Assembly: GCA_965218045.1 (NCBI GenBank)
Contig: CBDCJX010000017.1
Location: forward strand, 124,001-188,000
Length of the DNA: 64,000 nt
Origin: CAVRCA01 sp965218045
GTDB taxonomy: Bacteria; Pseudomonadota; Alphaproteobacteria; Acetobacterales; Acetobacteraceae
Reading direction: 5' to 3'
This document shows positions 15,728-23,450 of this stretch, one piece after another. Below the pieces are notes generated by a model. It was not told where the DNA came from and searched no databases. It worked only from the letters and a program-made list of their open reading frames with translations. Both the position numbers and the translations under genes were made by a program. How positions within the stretch are numbered: the stretch's first letter is position 1; the number at the start of each line of letters is the position of its first letter.

Positions 15728-18367
15728 ATGGCCAGCAGCAACGATATCCGCGCCACCTTCCTGGATTATTTCGCCCGCAACGGCCACGCGGTCGTGCCGA
15801 GCTCGCCCCTGGTGCCGCGCAACGACCCGACCTTGCTGTTCACCAACAGCGGCATGGTGCAGTTCAAGAACGTGTTCACCGGCCAGGAGCGCCGGCCGTA
15901 CAGCCGTGCGACGACGGCGCAGAAATGCGTGCGCGCGGGCGGCAAGCACAACGATCTCGACAATGTCGGCTACACCGCCCGGCATCACACCTTCTTCGAG
16001 ATGCTGGGCAATTTCAGCTTCGGCGACTACTTCAAGGAACGTGCGATCCCGCTCGCCTGGGATCTGGTGACCAAGGAATACGGGCTGCCGAAGGACCGGC
16101 TGCTGGTTACCGTGTTCTCCGAGGACGACGATGCCGCGCGTATCTGGCGCGAGGTGGCGGGGCTGCCCGAGCACCGGATCATCCGCATCGCCACCTCGGA
16201 CAATTTCTGGCGCATGGGCGATACCGGGCCGTGCGGGCCGTGCTCGGAAATCTTCTACGACCACGGCGAGCACATCCCCGGCGGACCGCCCGGCAGCCCG
16301 GACGAGGACGGCGATCGGTTCGTCGAGATCTGGAACCTCGTGTTCATGCAGTTCGAGGAGGGGCCACCGGGCACCCGCACCCCGCTGCCCCGTCCGTCGA
16401 TCGACACCGGCATGGGGCTCGAACGCACCGCCGCGATCCTGCAGGGCAAGCACGACAACTACGACACCGATACGTTTCGCGCGCTGATCCTGGCCTCGGC
16501 CGAGGCCACCGGGCAGGATCCGGACGGGCCGTTCCGCGCCAGCCACCGCGTCATCGCCGATCATCTGCGCAGCACCGCGTTCCTCATCGCCGACGGGGTG
16601 CTGCCGTCAAACGAGGGGCGTGGCTACGTGCTGCGCCGGATCATGCGTCGCGCCATGCGCCACGCCCACATGATGGGCGCGCGCGAGCCGGTGATGTGGC
16701 GGCTGGTGCCGGCGCTGGTGCGGCAGATGGGCGCCGCCTACCCCGAGCTGGTCCGCGCCGAGGCGCTGATCGTCGAGACGTTGCAACTGGAAGAAACCCG
16801 CTTCAAGCAGATGCTCGAACGCGGGCTGCATCTGCTGGGCGAGGAGACCGAGCGGCTCGGTTTCGATCAGGCGCTGCCCGGCGCGGTCGCGTTCCGCCTG
16901 TACGACACCTACGGCTTCCCGCTCGACCTGACGCAGGACGCGTTGCGCGAGCAAGGCCGAGAGGTCGACACCGAGGGTTTCGCCGCCGCGATGAACGAGC
17001 AACGCGCCCGCGCCCGCGCCGCTTGGGCCGGCTCCGGCGAGGCCGCCACCGAGACAGTCTGGTTCGAAATTCGTGAGGGCACGGGGGCCACCGAGTTCCT
17101 GGGCTACTCGACCGAGACCGCCGAGGCGGAGATCACCGCGTTGGTGGTCGATGGTGCGCCGACGCAGCAGGCCGCCGCCGGCGCCGAGGTCGCGGTGGTG
17201 CTGAACCAGACCCCGTTCTACGCCGAGAGCGGCGGCCAAGTGGGCGATCACGGCGTCATCACCGGCCCGGACGGATTGCGCATCGCGATCGCCGACATGC
17301 AGAAGAAGCTGGGCGACCTGTTCGTCCATCTCGGCCGCGTCGAGGCCGGGGAAGCGCAAGTCGGCACCGCCGTCCTCGCTGAGGTCGACCACGCGCGGCG
17401 CACCGCGATCCGCGCCAACCACAGCGCCACCCACCTGCTGCACGAGGCACTCCGGAGAAAACTCGGCACACACGTGATGCAGAAGGGCAGCCTCAACGCG
17501 CCCGACCGGCTGCGCTTCGACATCAGCCAGCCGCGCCCGATCACCGGCGACGAGCTCGCCTGGGTGGAGCGCGAGGTAAACGCCCGCGTGCGCGAGAACA
17601 GCGAGGTGACGACGCGGCTGATGACGCCGGAGGCGGCGGTCGAGCTGGGTGCGATGGCGCTGTTCGGCGAGAAATACGGCGACGAGGTGCGGGTCGTCGC
17701 GATGGGCGACGGCGAGGGCAACAAGCCAGCCTATTCGATCGAGCTCTGCGGCGGCACCCATGTGCGCCGCACCGGCGATATCGGCCTGTTCAAGATCGTC
17801 ACCGAGGGCGGCGTCAGCGCCGGCGTGCGCCGCATCGAGGCGGTGACGGGCGAGGGCGCGCTCGACCTGGTCGAAGGCAACGAGCGGCGGCTGTACGACG
17901 TTGCCGGCGCGCTGCGAGCGAGCCCGCTCGACGCCGCCGAGCGGGTTGCCGCCTTGGTCGAGGATCGCCGCCGGCTGGAGCGCCAGGTCGCGGAGCTGCA
18001 ACGCAAGCTCGCCACCGGTGGCGGCGGCGCGGAGGTCGAGGAGGTGAACGGCGTCAAGCTGTCGGCGCGCAACCTGGGCGAGGTGCCGCCGCGCGACCTC
18101 AAAGGTCTGGCCGAGACGATCGGCAAGCAGCTCGGCAGCGGGGTGGTCGCGCTGGTCTCCACCGCCGACGGCAAGGCGAGCATCGTGGTCGGCGTCTCGC
18201 CCGACCTCACCGGCCGCTACAGCGCGGTCGACCTGGTGCGCGCGGCGAGCGGCGCGGTCGGCGGCAAGGGCGGCGGCGGCCGGCCCGACCTCGCGCAAGC
18301 CGGCGGCCCGGAAGGTGATCGCGCCGACGATGCCTTGGCGGCGGTGCGAACGGCGCTCGCGGCGTGA
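15728..18367 (+). CDS. alaS: Alanyl-tRNA synthetase
   Basis: Charges tRNA-Ala and edits Ser/Gly mischarging. The 879-aa length is normal. The N-terminal class II catalytic core starts SNDIRATFLDYFARNGHAVV with motif 2 around RKCV-type AQKCVRAGGKHNDLDNVG and TFFEMLGNFSFGDYFK. The editing domain has zinc-binding HSATHLLHEAL and CGGTHVRRTGDIG. The C-terminal C-Ala domain ends GGGRPDLAQAGG. ATG 15728 has no strong ribosome-binding site, but it aligns with the family start. It is a stand-alone housekeeping gene. Confidence 0.97.
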   Translation: MASSNDIRATFLDYFARNGHAVVPSSPLVPRNDPTLLFTNSGMVQFKNVFTGQERRPYSRATTAQKCVRAGGKHNDLDNVGYTARHHTFFEMLGNFSFGDYFKERAIPLAWDLVTKEYGLPKDRLLVTVFSEDDDAARIWREVAGLPEHRIIRIATSDNFWRMGDTGPCGPCSEIFYDHGEHIPGGPPGSPDEDGDRFVEIWNLVFMQFEEGPPGTRTPLPRPSIDTGMGLERTAAILQGKHDNYDTDTFRALILASAEATGQDPDGPFRASHRVIADHLRSTAFLIADGVLPSNEGRGYVLRRIMRRAMRHAHMMGAREPVMWRLVPALVRQMGAAYPELVRAEALIVETLQLEETRFKQMLERGLHLLGEETERLGFDQALPGAVAFRLYDTYGFPLDLTQDALREQGREVDTEGFAAAMNEQRARARAAWAGSGEAATETVWFEIREGTGATEFLGYSTETAEAEITALVVDGAPTQQAAAGAEVAVVLNQTPFYAESGGQVGDHGVITGPDGLRIAIADMQKKLGDLFVHLGRVEAGEAQVGTAVLAEVDHARRTAIRANHSATHLLHEALRRKLGTHVMQKGSLNAPDRLRFDISQPRPITGDELAWVEREVNARVRENSEVTTRLMTPEAAVELGAMALFGEKYGDEVRVVAMGDGEGNKPAYSIELCGGTHVRRTGDIGLFKIVTEGGVSAGVRRIEAVTGEGALDLVEGNERRLYDVAGALRASPLDAAERVAALVEDRRRLERQVAELQRKLATGGGGAEVEEVNGVKLSARNLGEVPPRDLKGLAETIGKQLGSGVVALVSTADGKASIVVGVSPDLTGRYSAVDLVRAASGAVGGKGGGGRPDLAQAGGPEGDRADDALAAVRTALAA

Positions 18368-18408
18368 GGCGCATGCTCGCGCCATCCGTCTGAGCGAAGG
18401 GTCGCACG

Positions 18409-18987
18409 GTGGAGCGGGATCGGCTCGCGGCATTCAGTGACGGCGTGATCGCCATCATCATCACCGTGATGGTGCTTGAGCTGAAAACGCCGCATAGCCC
18501 CGATCCGCATGCCTTGCTGGCGGTGGCGCCGGCGTTCTTCAGCTACGTTCTCAGCTTCATCTATGTCGCGATCTACTGGAACAACCACCACCATTTCTTT
18601 CAGATGGTGCCGCGAGTCGACGGCGCCATTCTGTGGGCCAACCTGCATCTGCTGTTCTGGCTCTCGCTCATTCCCTTCGCGACCAGTTGGATGGGGGAGA
18701 ACCATCTCTCGGCGGTGCCGACCGCCATCTACGGGGTTGCGCTGCTGATGCCGGCGATCGCCTGGTATGTTCTGCAGGCAACGATCATCCGGGTCCAAGG
18801 TCCGCAATCCCCACTGGCGCAGGCGGTTGGTCGCGACATCAAGGGCAAGCTGTCGCCGCTGTTCTACAGCGCCGGAATCGTGCTGGCGTTCGTCAGCACC
18901 TGGATAGCGGACCTGATCTACCTGCTAGTGGCACTGATGTGGCTCATCCCGGACCGACGCATCGAAACGACGCTCAGCCGCCAGTAA
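18409..18987 (+). CDS. TMEM175-family (DUF1211) potassium channel-like membrane protein
   Basis: A 192-aa integral membrane protein with about six transmembrane helices. The hallmark FSDGVIAI motif is at residues 9-16 in the first helix, where the TMEM175 selectivity constriction lies, followed by IIITVMVLELKTP. The IYWNNHHHFFQMV segment is also typical of bacterial DUF1211 members. Translation probably starts at GTG 18409, because the FSDG helix begins immediately afterwards. Bacterial members form tetrameric K+ channels; the physiological role here is unknown. It lies 41 bp after alaS. Confidence 0.88.
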   Translation: MERDRLAAFSDGVIAIIITVMVLELKTPHSPDPHALLAVAPAFFSYVLSFIYVAIYWNNHHHFFQMVPRVDGAILWANLHLLFWLSLIPFATSWMGENHLSAVPTAIYGVALLMPAIAWYVLQATIIRVQGPQSPLAQAVGRDIKGKLSPLFYSAGIVLAFVSTWIADLIYLLVALMWLIPDRRIETTLSRQ

Positions 18988-19013
18988 GGGTCGCCTCGAC
19001 CCGCCGCGTGCCG

Positions 19014-19033
19014 TGCTCGGCGAAGGCCGAGCA
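19014..19033. terminator. Perfect 8-bp hairpin between convergent genes
   Basis: TGCTCGGC and GCCGAGCA form a perfect stem around GAAG, 27 bp after the TMEM175-type stop and 88 bp before the end of the convergent gene. There is no T-tract, so it is at best a weak or bidirectional terminator or a 3'-end stabiliser. Confidence 0.4.
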
Positions 19034-19120
19034 TCCATGGCTTCGCTTACGTCCGGATTGAAAGAGGCACTTTTCGTTTCGAAATCGCAACGTTATCGGC
19101 ACGCCAAGGCGGGCGCCGCG

Positions 19121-19792
19121 TCAGGCTCGAAACAGCGGCGGTGGCCAGGGTGGCAGGCAAGCCGGCGGCTTGGCGGAAGCGGCCGGGCGACGCCCCGGTC
19201 GGGTGTGGGGCGGTGTTTCGGATGGGGCGTGGGCCGGGGTGTGGGGTGTTGCGGCAGGCGATGCCTCGCCCGGCGTTGCGGCGAGCGCCGCCGCAGCGAG
19301 CGGTTGCTCCGAACGCGGCGGTTTCGGCGGCAGCCGCAGCGGCGCGGGCAGCGGGTCGTTGGTCAGCCGCCGCCACAGCGGGCGCAGCAGCCGACCCGCT
19401 TGCGGCGACGCCGCGAGCAGCGCCTGCATCTCCGGATCATCGACCAGCGCCAGCAGCCAGGCGCCGAGATACCCGGCGCCGAACCGCGCCAGCACCGGAC
19501 CGCCCGGCAGCTTCGACCGCTCGGGTGGTGTCGACTCGGCCGGCTCGGCTGCCCGGCGCGGCGCCCGGTCCTTGCGCGGCGCAAGCGTCCCGGCGGCGAA
19601 CTGCGCATGCAGCGCGGCGAGTTTGCGCGTCGTGCGCTGCAGGTACTTCCACAGCAGCAAGGCAAGCGGCCCCAGCACGTCGCGCTTCCGGGGGTTCCGG
19701 TCGACCCAATCGGCGAGCGTCCACCTCAGCCGCTCGACGAGCAGGCCGAAGCGGCACATCAAGCCGGTTGGGGTGGAGGGGGCTGGGGACAT
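19121..19792 (-). CDS. Unknown protein with proline/alanine-rich C-terminal tail
   Basis: A 223-aa frame; ATG 19759 (before CRFGLLVERLRWTLADWVDR) is an alternative start. Residues ~12-70 look folded and basic/aromatic (RNPRKRDVLGPLALLLWKYL, QRTTRKLAALHAQFAAG). Residues ~95-150 form a second helical segment (GYLGAWLLALVDDPEMQALL). The last ~70 residues are low-complexity Pro/Ala. I do not know its function, although the WTLADWVDRNPRKRD pattern seems familiar from Acetobacteraceae hypotheticals. A near-consensus promoter lies just upstream (19801-19830), which argues it is expressed, perhaps as a leaderless message. Confidence 0.6.
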   Translation of the reverse strand: MSPAPSTPTGLMCRFGLLVERLRWTLADWVDRNPRKRDVLGPLALLLWKYLQRTTRKLAALHAQFAAGTLAPRKDRAPRRAAEPAESTPPERSKLPGGPVLARFGAGYLGAWLLALVDDPEMQALLAASPQAGRLLRPLWRRLTNDPLPAPLRLPPKPPRSEQPLAAAALAATPGEASPAATPHTPAHAPSETPPHTRPGRRPAASAKPPACLPPWPPPLFRA

Positions 19793-19800
19793 GGGCGGAG

Positions 19801-19830
19801 TGTATACGCCTCAGTTACCTATGGTGTCAA
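19801..19830 (-). promoter_or_regulatory. Near-consensus sigma-70 promoter
   Basis: On the minus strand, TTGACA (19825-19830) and TATACA (19801-19806) are separated by 18 bp. The -10 box ends 8 nt before ATG 19792, so transcription should start at or within a base or two of the start codon. The surrounding DNA is noticeably more AT-rich than neighbouring genes. Confidence 0.7.
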
Positions 19831-20028
19831 TTATTGTTATTGGCGCTTCCAGGGCTCGTGCGTTTGGGATGCGACGATCATGCGTGGCGTCGCGGGGCCT
19901 CGCAAAGACCGGTCATGCCAGAGAACGTTCAGATTAGGAGGGCTCTCGCTATCGGTTCGTCGCCGGAACACGGAGCCAGCCGGCGCACTAGCCAGGCCCG
20001 CCTCGATCGGTCTAAGAATTCGCTCGGA

Positions 20029-20331
20029 GTCCCCGTAGCTCAGCAGGATAGAGCACAGGTTTCCTAGCCGATTGGGCACCGCGGTCGGAAACGCCGCGGT
20101 GAATCCGCTCAAAGTCGGGGAACGCTTCGGCCACTCGCGCCATGCCGATCCCGAGCCAAGCCCCGCCTCGGGGAAGGTGTAGAGACTAGACGGGCGGCGC
20201 CTACGATCCCGCCGGGATCACGGCGAAGGGATAGTCCAGACCACGAACGTCCCGCACCCGCGCGGACGGCGGCGAAAGCCGAAGTGGTATGAAACCTGGT
20301 GTCGCGTGTTCGAGTCACGCCGGGGACGCCA
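20029..20331 (+). tRNA. tRNA-Arg (anticodon CCT) interrupted by a group I intron
   Basis: Exon 1 is 20029-20065 and exon 2 is 20292-20331. Joined, they form a complete cloverleaf. The acceptor GTCCCCG pairs with CGGGGAC. The anticodon stem CAGGT/ACCTG carries the loop TTCCTAA, giving anticodon CCT. The T-stem is GCGTG/CACGC around TTCGAGT, and discriminator G is followed by CCA. The intron follows the third anticodon base. It reads the AGG codon. Confidence 0.93.
20066..20291 (+). ncRNA. Group I intron, IC3-like, in tRNA-Arg(CCT)
   Basis: A 226-nt insertion preceded by exon U and ending in G, as group I introns require. The exon CCT can pair with intron GGG (near 20073) to form a 3-bp P1 with a U-G pair at the splice site. 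The P7/R segment GTAGAGACTAGACGG (about 20179-20193) and the S segment GAAGGGATAGTCC (about 20225-20236) match the conserved core. GCCGAGCCAAGC-like and GGCGAAAGCC tetraloop segments resemble the Azoarcus/Agrobacterium tRNA introns. There is no homing endonuclease ORF. Self-splicing is expected from these features but untested here. Confidence 0.9.
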
Positions 20332-20426
20332 CTTTCCGCACCGTTCGTGCGCGTCGTGCGCGGGCGCCCCTGGCAGGCGCGCCCGCCCCAGGGCACACTG
20401 CGCGGCGTTCGACAGGGAGGCCGCCC

Positions 20427-21356
20427 ATGGCCGGCAAGGTCATCATCAGTTGCGCCGTCACCGGTGCCATCCACACCCCCAGCATGTCCGACCACCTGCC
20501 GATCACGCCGGAGGAGATCGCCCGCTCCTCGATCGAGGCGGCGGAGGCCGGGGCGGCGATCATCCACCTGCACGCGCGCGACCCGGAGACCGGCGCGCCG
20601 ACACCCGACCCGGCGGTGTTCATGCGCTTCCTGCCGGTGATCAAGCAGAGCACCGACGCGGTGGTGAACATCACCACCGGCGGCGGCCTGACGATGACGC
20701 TCGACGAACGGCTGGAGGCGCCGCTGCAAGCCAAGCCCGAGATGTGCTCGCTGAACATGGGCTCGATGAACTTCAACATCTCCCGCGCCAGCGAGCGGGT
20801 GAAGACTTGGAAGCACGACTGGGAGAAACCCTACCTCGAGGGCACGAAGAACTTCATCTTCCGCAACACCTTCGCCGACATCGCCGGCATCGTGGAGCGG
20901 CTGGGCAAGGGCCACGGCACCCGCTTTGAGTTCGAGTGCTACGACGTAGGCCACCTCTACAATCTCGCCCACTGCCTCGAACAAAAGATCGTCGAGCCGC
21001 CGCTGTTCGTGCAGACCATCTTCGGCATCCTCGGCGGGATCGGCGCCGACCAGCGCAACCTGCTGTTCATGAAAGAGACAGCGGATCGGTTGTTCGGTGA
21101 CCAGTATGTCTGGTCGGTGCTGGCGGCGGGGCGGCACCAGATGGCGTTCACCACCATGGCCGGGATCATGGGAGGCAATGTCCGGGTCGGGCTGGAGGAC
21201 AGCCTCTATATCGGCAAGGGCCAGCTGGCGAAAAGCAATGCCGAGCAGGTCGGCAAGATCCGCCGCATCCTCGAGGAGCTCAGCCTGGAGATCGCGTCCC
21301 CCACCGAAGCGCGCGCGATCCTGAACCTCAAGGGCGGCGATCGCGTGGGCTTCTAG
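20427..21356 (+). CDS. BKACE-family (DUF849) beta-keto acid cleavage enzyme
   Basis: A 309-aa TIM-barrel enzyme. Family members condense a beta-keto acid with acetyl-CoA and split it into acetoacetate plus a new CoA ester, using Zn2+. Seen: the N-terminal KVIISCAVTGAIHTPSMSDH, the metal-binding IIHLHARDPETGAPTPDP, the CSLNMGSMNF strand, the FEFECYDVGHLYNLA segment and the C-terminal NVRVGLEDSLYIGKGQLAKS. ATG 20427 follows AGGGAGG at ideal spacing. A longer upstream frame overlaps the tRNA-Arg intron and was rejected. The specific substrate (3-keto-5-aminohexanoate, dehydrocarnitine or another) cannot be assigned. Confidence 0.93.
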   Translation: MAGKVIISCAVTGAIHTPSMSDHLPITPEEIARSSIEAAEAGAAIIHLHARDPETGAPTPDPAVFMRFLPVIKQSTDAVVNITTGGGLTMTLDERLEAPLQAKPEMCSLNMGSMNFNISRASERVKTWKHDWEKPYLEGTKNFIFRNTFADIAGIVERLGKGHGTRFEFECYDVGHLYNLAHCLEQKIVEPPLFVQTIFGILGGIGADQRNLLFMKETADRLFGDQYVWSVLAAGRHQMAFTTMAGIMGGNVRVGLEDSLYIGKGQLAKSNAEQVGKIRRILEELSLEIASPTEARAILNLKGGDRVGF

Positions 21357-21426
21357 CCGCCGGGCGGCCGCCTGCGCGGAGTGTTTGCGTGGCGGGCATG
21401 GCTTGTTTATAGGGATCGCGCGCTAT

Positions 21427-21502
21427 TCCCGGATAGCTCAGTTGGTAGAGCAAGCGGCTGTTAACCGCTGGGTCGTAGGTTCGAGTCCTACTCCGGGAGC
21501 CA
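21427..21502 (+). tRNA. tRNA-Asn (anticodon GTT)
   Basis: A 76-nt cloverleaf. The acceptor TCCCGGA pairs with TCCGGGA, the D-arm is AGCTCAGTTGGTAGAGC, the anticodon stem AGCGG/CCGCT carries the loop CTGTTAA (anticodon GTT), the T-arm is GTAGG TTCGAGT CCTAC, and CCA is encoded. Mobile-element debris starts immediately downstream. Confidence 0.97.
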
Positions 21503-21730
21503 ATTCGGAACGAAAGTGCGAACTTCGTTCGCCGTCGTTTCCACTACGAGGTTCGCGCTTCGGGAGAAGTGGCCCGCCCCTAGACGGGGCGGGCCGGCTT
21601 CTCCGCCCGCAAGAACCCTGAGCAGCTTCGATTTCGTGCCAGTGATGTGGATCGTCGCGTCCCCGACCTCGATCCGCTGAGCGAGCGCCTGAAGGTGGTG
21701 ACGGCGGTAACCTCCATCAGCATTCCTCAT
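21503..21730 (-). pseudogene. C-terminal remnant of a serine recombinase
   Basis: On the minus strand the frame reads HLQALAQRIEVGDATIHITG, then TKSKLLRVLAGG and a closing VRTFVPNW. This resembles the extreme C-terminus of large serine recombinases that I recall from alphaproteobacteria (QALAQRVEVGDG...SKLLRTL...RSSVPKW). The catalytic and zinc domains are missing, and the fragment abuts the 3' end of tRNA-Asn. It probably marks a decayed integrated element. Confidence 0.5.
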
Positions 21731-21772
21731 GCGGCGCTTGTACGAGCGCCGTTAAGATCAGAGGCAGGCTGG

Positions 21773-21982
21773 ATGGAGATTATCACCGGCGTTGAGCGTC
21801 GGCGCCGCTGGCGCGCTGACGAGAAACTTCGGATCGTTGCCGAGACCGAGTAACCTGGCGCGTCGTTTGCCGCCGTGGCACGTCGGCACGAGATCAGCAG
21901 AGACTTGCTGTGGAACTGGCGCCAGCAGGTCCGACGTGGCGCGCTGGTGGCAGAGCCGATGCCGATGTTCGTGCCGGTGCAG
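21773..21982 (+). pseudogene. IS66-family orfA (TnpA) fragment with internal stop
   Basis: Translation gives MEIITGVERRRRWRADEKLR and IVAETE, then an in-frame TAA at 21851, then PGASFAAVARRHEISRDLLW and NWRQQVRRGALV. This is the helix-turn-helix accessory protein encoded first in IS66 elements. It is truncated at its 3' end by the IS1-like fragment, and no IS66 tnpB or tnpC follows. No clear terminal repeat was found upstream. Confidence 0.75.
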
Positions 21983-22340
21983 AGTGCAGCGCAGCGTCTG
22001 GTGGATGCGGACGAAGTTGTAGTGCATGGTGTGGACCGCAACCGAATGTGCGCGGTTCTCGGCCTTCTTGGAAAAGGCGTTGGTAAGCCGCGTGACCGGC
22101 GCGATCCCATGCGGAGGGTAAGGTTGACCCGCTCGGCGTAGCTCGTGCTGACGTGCTCCGGGTGGGCCTTGCCCTCGACGCGGCCCTTCACCGCGCCCAT
22201 GCACTCGCCGGGGCTGTAGCGGCCCTGGCCGGGCGTGTTGGCGTAGATTTCGACCAGCATGGCATAGTCGATATCGGCGCCGAACGCCTGTTACACGGCC
22301 TCAAGGTAGGGCTTGTGGCCGTCGCGAGATTTCATCTCGG
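21983..22340 (-). pseudogene. IS1-like transposase C-terminal fragment, frameshifted
   Basis: The minus strand encodes KSRDGHKPYLEAV, a stop, QAFGADIDYAMLVEIYAN, GRYSPGEC, HVSTSYAERVNLTLRMG, then a frame change into VTRLTNAFSKKAENRAHSVA and MHYNFVRIHQTLR. These match the DDE-transposase C-terminus annotated as IS1-like in alphaproteobacteria (STSYVERQNLTMRM...TRLTNAFSKK...HYNF.R.H.TLR). At least one stop and one frameshift make it inactive. It joins the IS66 fragment directly. Confidence 0.75.
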
Positions 22341-22436
22341 TTGGCTCAAACTGACCTACTACCCCAGGTCCCACCCGCTTTCGCACCCCGACCAACGGCT
22401 GCTAGGCTGTCGGCGCATCTCGCGACGAGGAACCCG

Positions 22437-23420
22437 ATGAGCGAAACGATTCCGGTGATTGATCTTGCCGACTACTTCGGTGGCGGAGACGCGGCGCGGC
22501 AGGCGATTGCGCGGCAGGTGCGCGGGGCACTCACCGAGGTCGGGTTCATGGTGATCACCGGCCACGACGTGCCGCAGACGCTGATCGACCGCACGTTCGA
22601 CCAGGCGAGGCGGGTGCACTCATTGCCGATGGAGCGCAAGCTCGCGCTGCGATTGAACGAGCATAACAACGGCTACATGGCGATGAACCGCTACGCCGTG
22701 TGGACGTCTGACGTCAATCGCAACGACAAGCCCGACCTCAACGAGGCATTCTTCATCAAGCGTGAGCGCGCGCCCGATGATCCGTTGCTGCTGTCCGGCC
22801 GCCGCTTCGTCGGTCCCAACGTCTGGCCCGACGAGGCCGAGCTGCCTGGCTTCCGCGCCGCGACACTCGATTATGTCGATCGCCTCGATCACCTGGCGCG
22901 CCGGATCATGCCGGCGGTGGCGACGGCACTCGGTCTGCCGGCGGACTGGTTCGATAGGGCGTTTGCCGAAAGTCAGTTCTCATTCCGCCTGTCGCATTAC
23001 CCGCCGGTTCCGGCGGAGGCGAACCAGTTTGGCATCGCCCCGCACACCGACGCCAACTTCCTCACCTTCCTGCCGCAATCTGCGGTGCCGGGCCTGCAGG
23101 TGCGGATGCCCTCGGGCGCTTGGCAGGACGTGCCCGCGATCCCAGGCTCGTTCGCGGTCAACTCGGGCGACACGATGCGGCGCTGGACCAACGCGCGCTT
23201 CAAATCGACGCCGCACCGGGCGCTGCCTCCGGTTGGGGTAGACCGCTACGCCATTCCGTTCTTCGTCGGCCCGCACATCGACACAATGATCGAGTGCTTG
23301 CCCGGCTGCGCGTCGGCGGAGCGGCCGGCGCAATGGCCGCCGATCACTTATGGCGCGTGGCTGGAAGAGTGGAACAACGCCAACTACGACCCCAAGGCGC
23401 AGCACGACGCCGCGGCCTGA
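22437..23420 (+). CDS. Isopenicillin N synthase-like Fe(II)/2-oxoglutarate-type oxygenase
   Basis: A 327-aa non-haem iron oxygenase. DIOX_N-like N-terminus: IPVIDLADYFGGGDAARQAI, then EVGFMVITGHDVP. The iron triad is seen as HTD (His203, Asp205) in IAPHTDANFLTFLPQ and a distal His260 in STPHRALP. The co-substrate Arg lies in DRYAIPFFVGPHID. ATG 22437 follows an AGGA ribosome-binding site, and the frame upstream overlaps the IS debris. The family ranges from antibiotic synthesis to amino-acid and hormone hydroxylation; no biosynthetic cluster lies nearby, so the substrate is unknown. Confidence 0.88.
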   Translation: MSETIPVIDLADYFGGGDAARQAIARQVRGALTEVGFMVITGHDVPQTLIDRTFDQARRVHSLPMERKLALRLNEHNNGYMAMNRYAVWTSDVNRNDKPDLNEAFFIKRERAPDDPLLLSGRRFVGPNVWPDEAELPGFRAATLDYVDRLDHLARRIMPAVATALGLPADWFDRAFAESQFSFRLSHYPPVPAEANQFGIAPHTDANFLTFLPQSAVPGLQVRMPSGAWQDVPAIPGSFAVNSGDTMRRWTNARFKSTPHRALPPVGVDRYAIPFFVGPHIDTMIECLPGCASAERPAQWPPITYGAWLEEWNNANYDPKAQHDAAA

Positions 23421-23450
23421 GCGCCGCGCAATCAGGGTTCGAGCGAAGTC

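Noticed and set aside
16607..18433. A 608-residue minus-strand frame across alaS
   Set aside because: Antisense to a canonical synthetase with Arg/Ala/Gly-rich composition.
19141..20067. A 308-residue plus-strand frame over the unknown gene and into tRNA-Arg
   Set aside because: Low-complexity Ala/Arg composition and overlap with the tRNA exon; the minus-strand frame with a promoter is the better gene.
20289..20426. N-terminal extension of the BKACE frame into the tRNA-Arg
   Set aside because: It would begin inside the intron and cross exon 2; ATG 20427 has an ideal ribosome-binding site and the family N-terminus.
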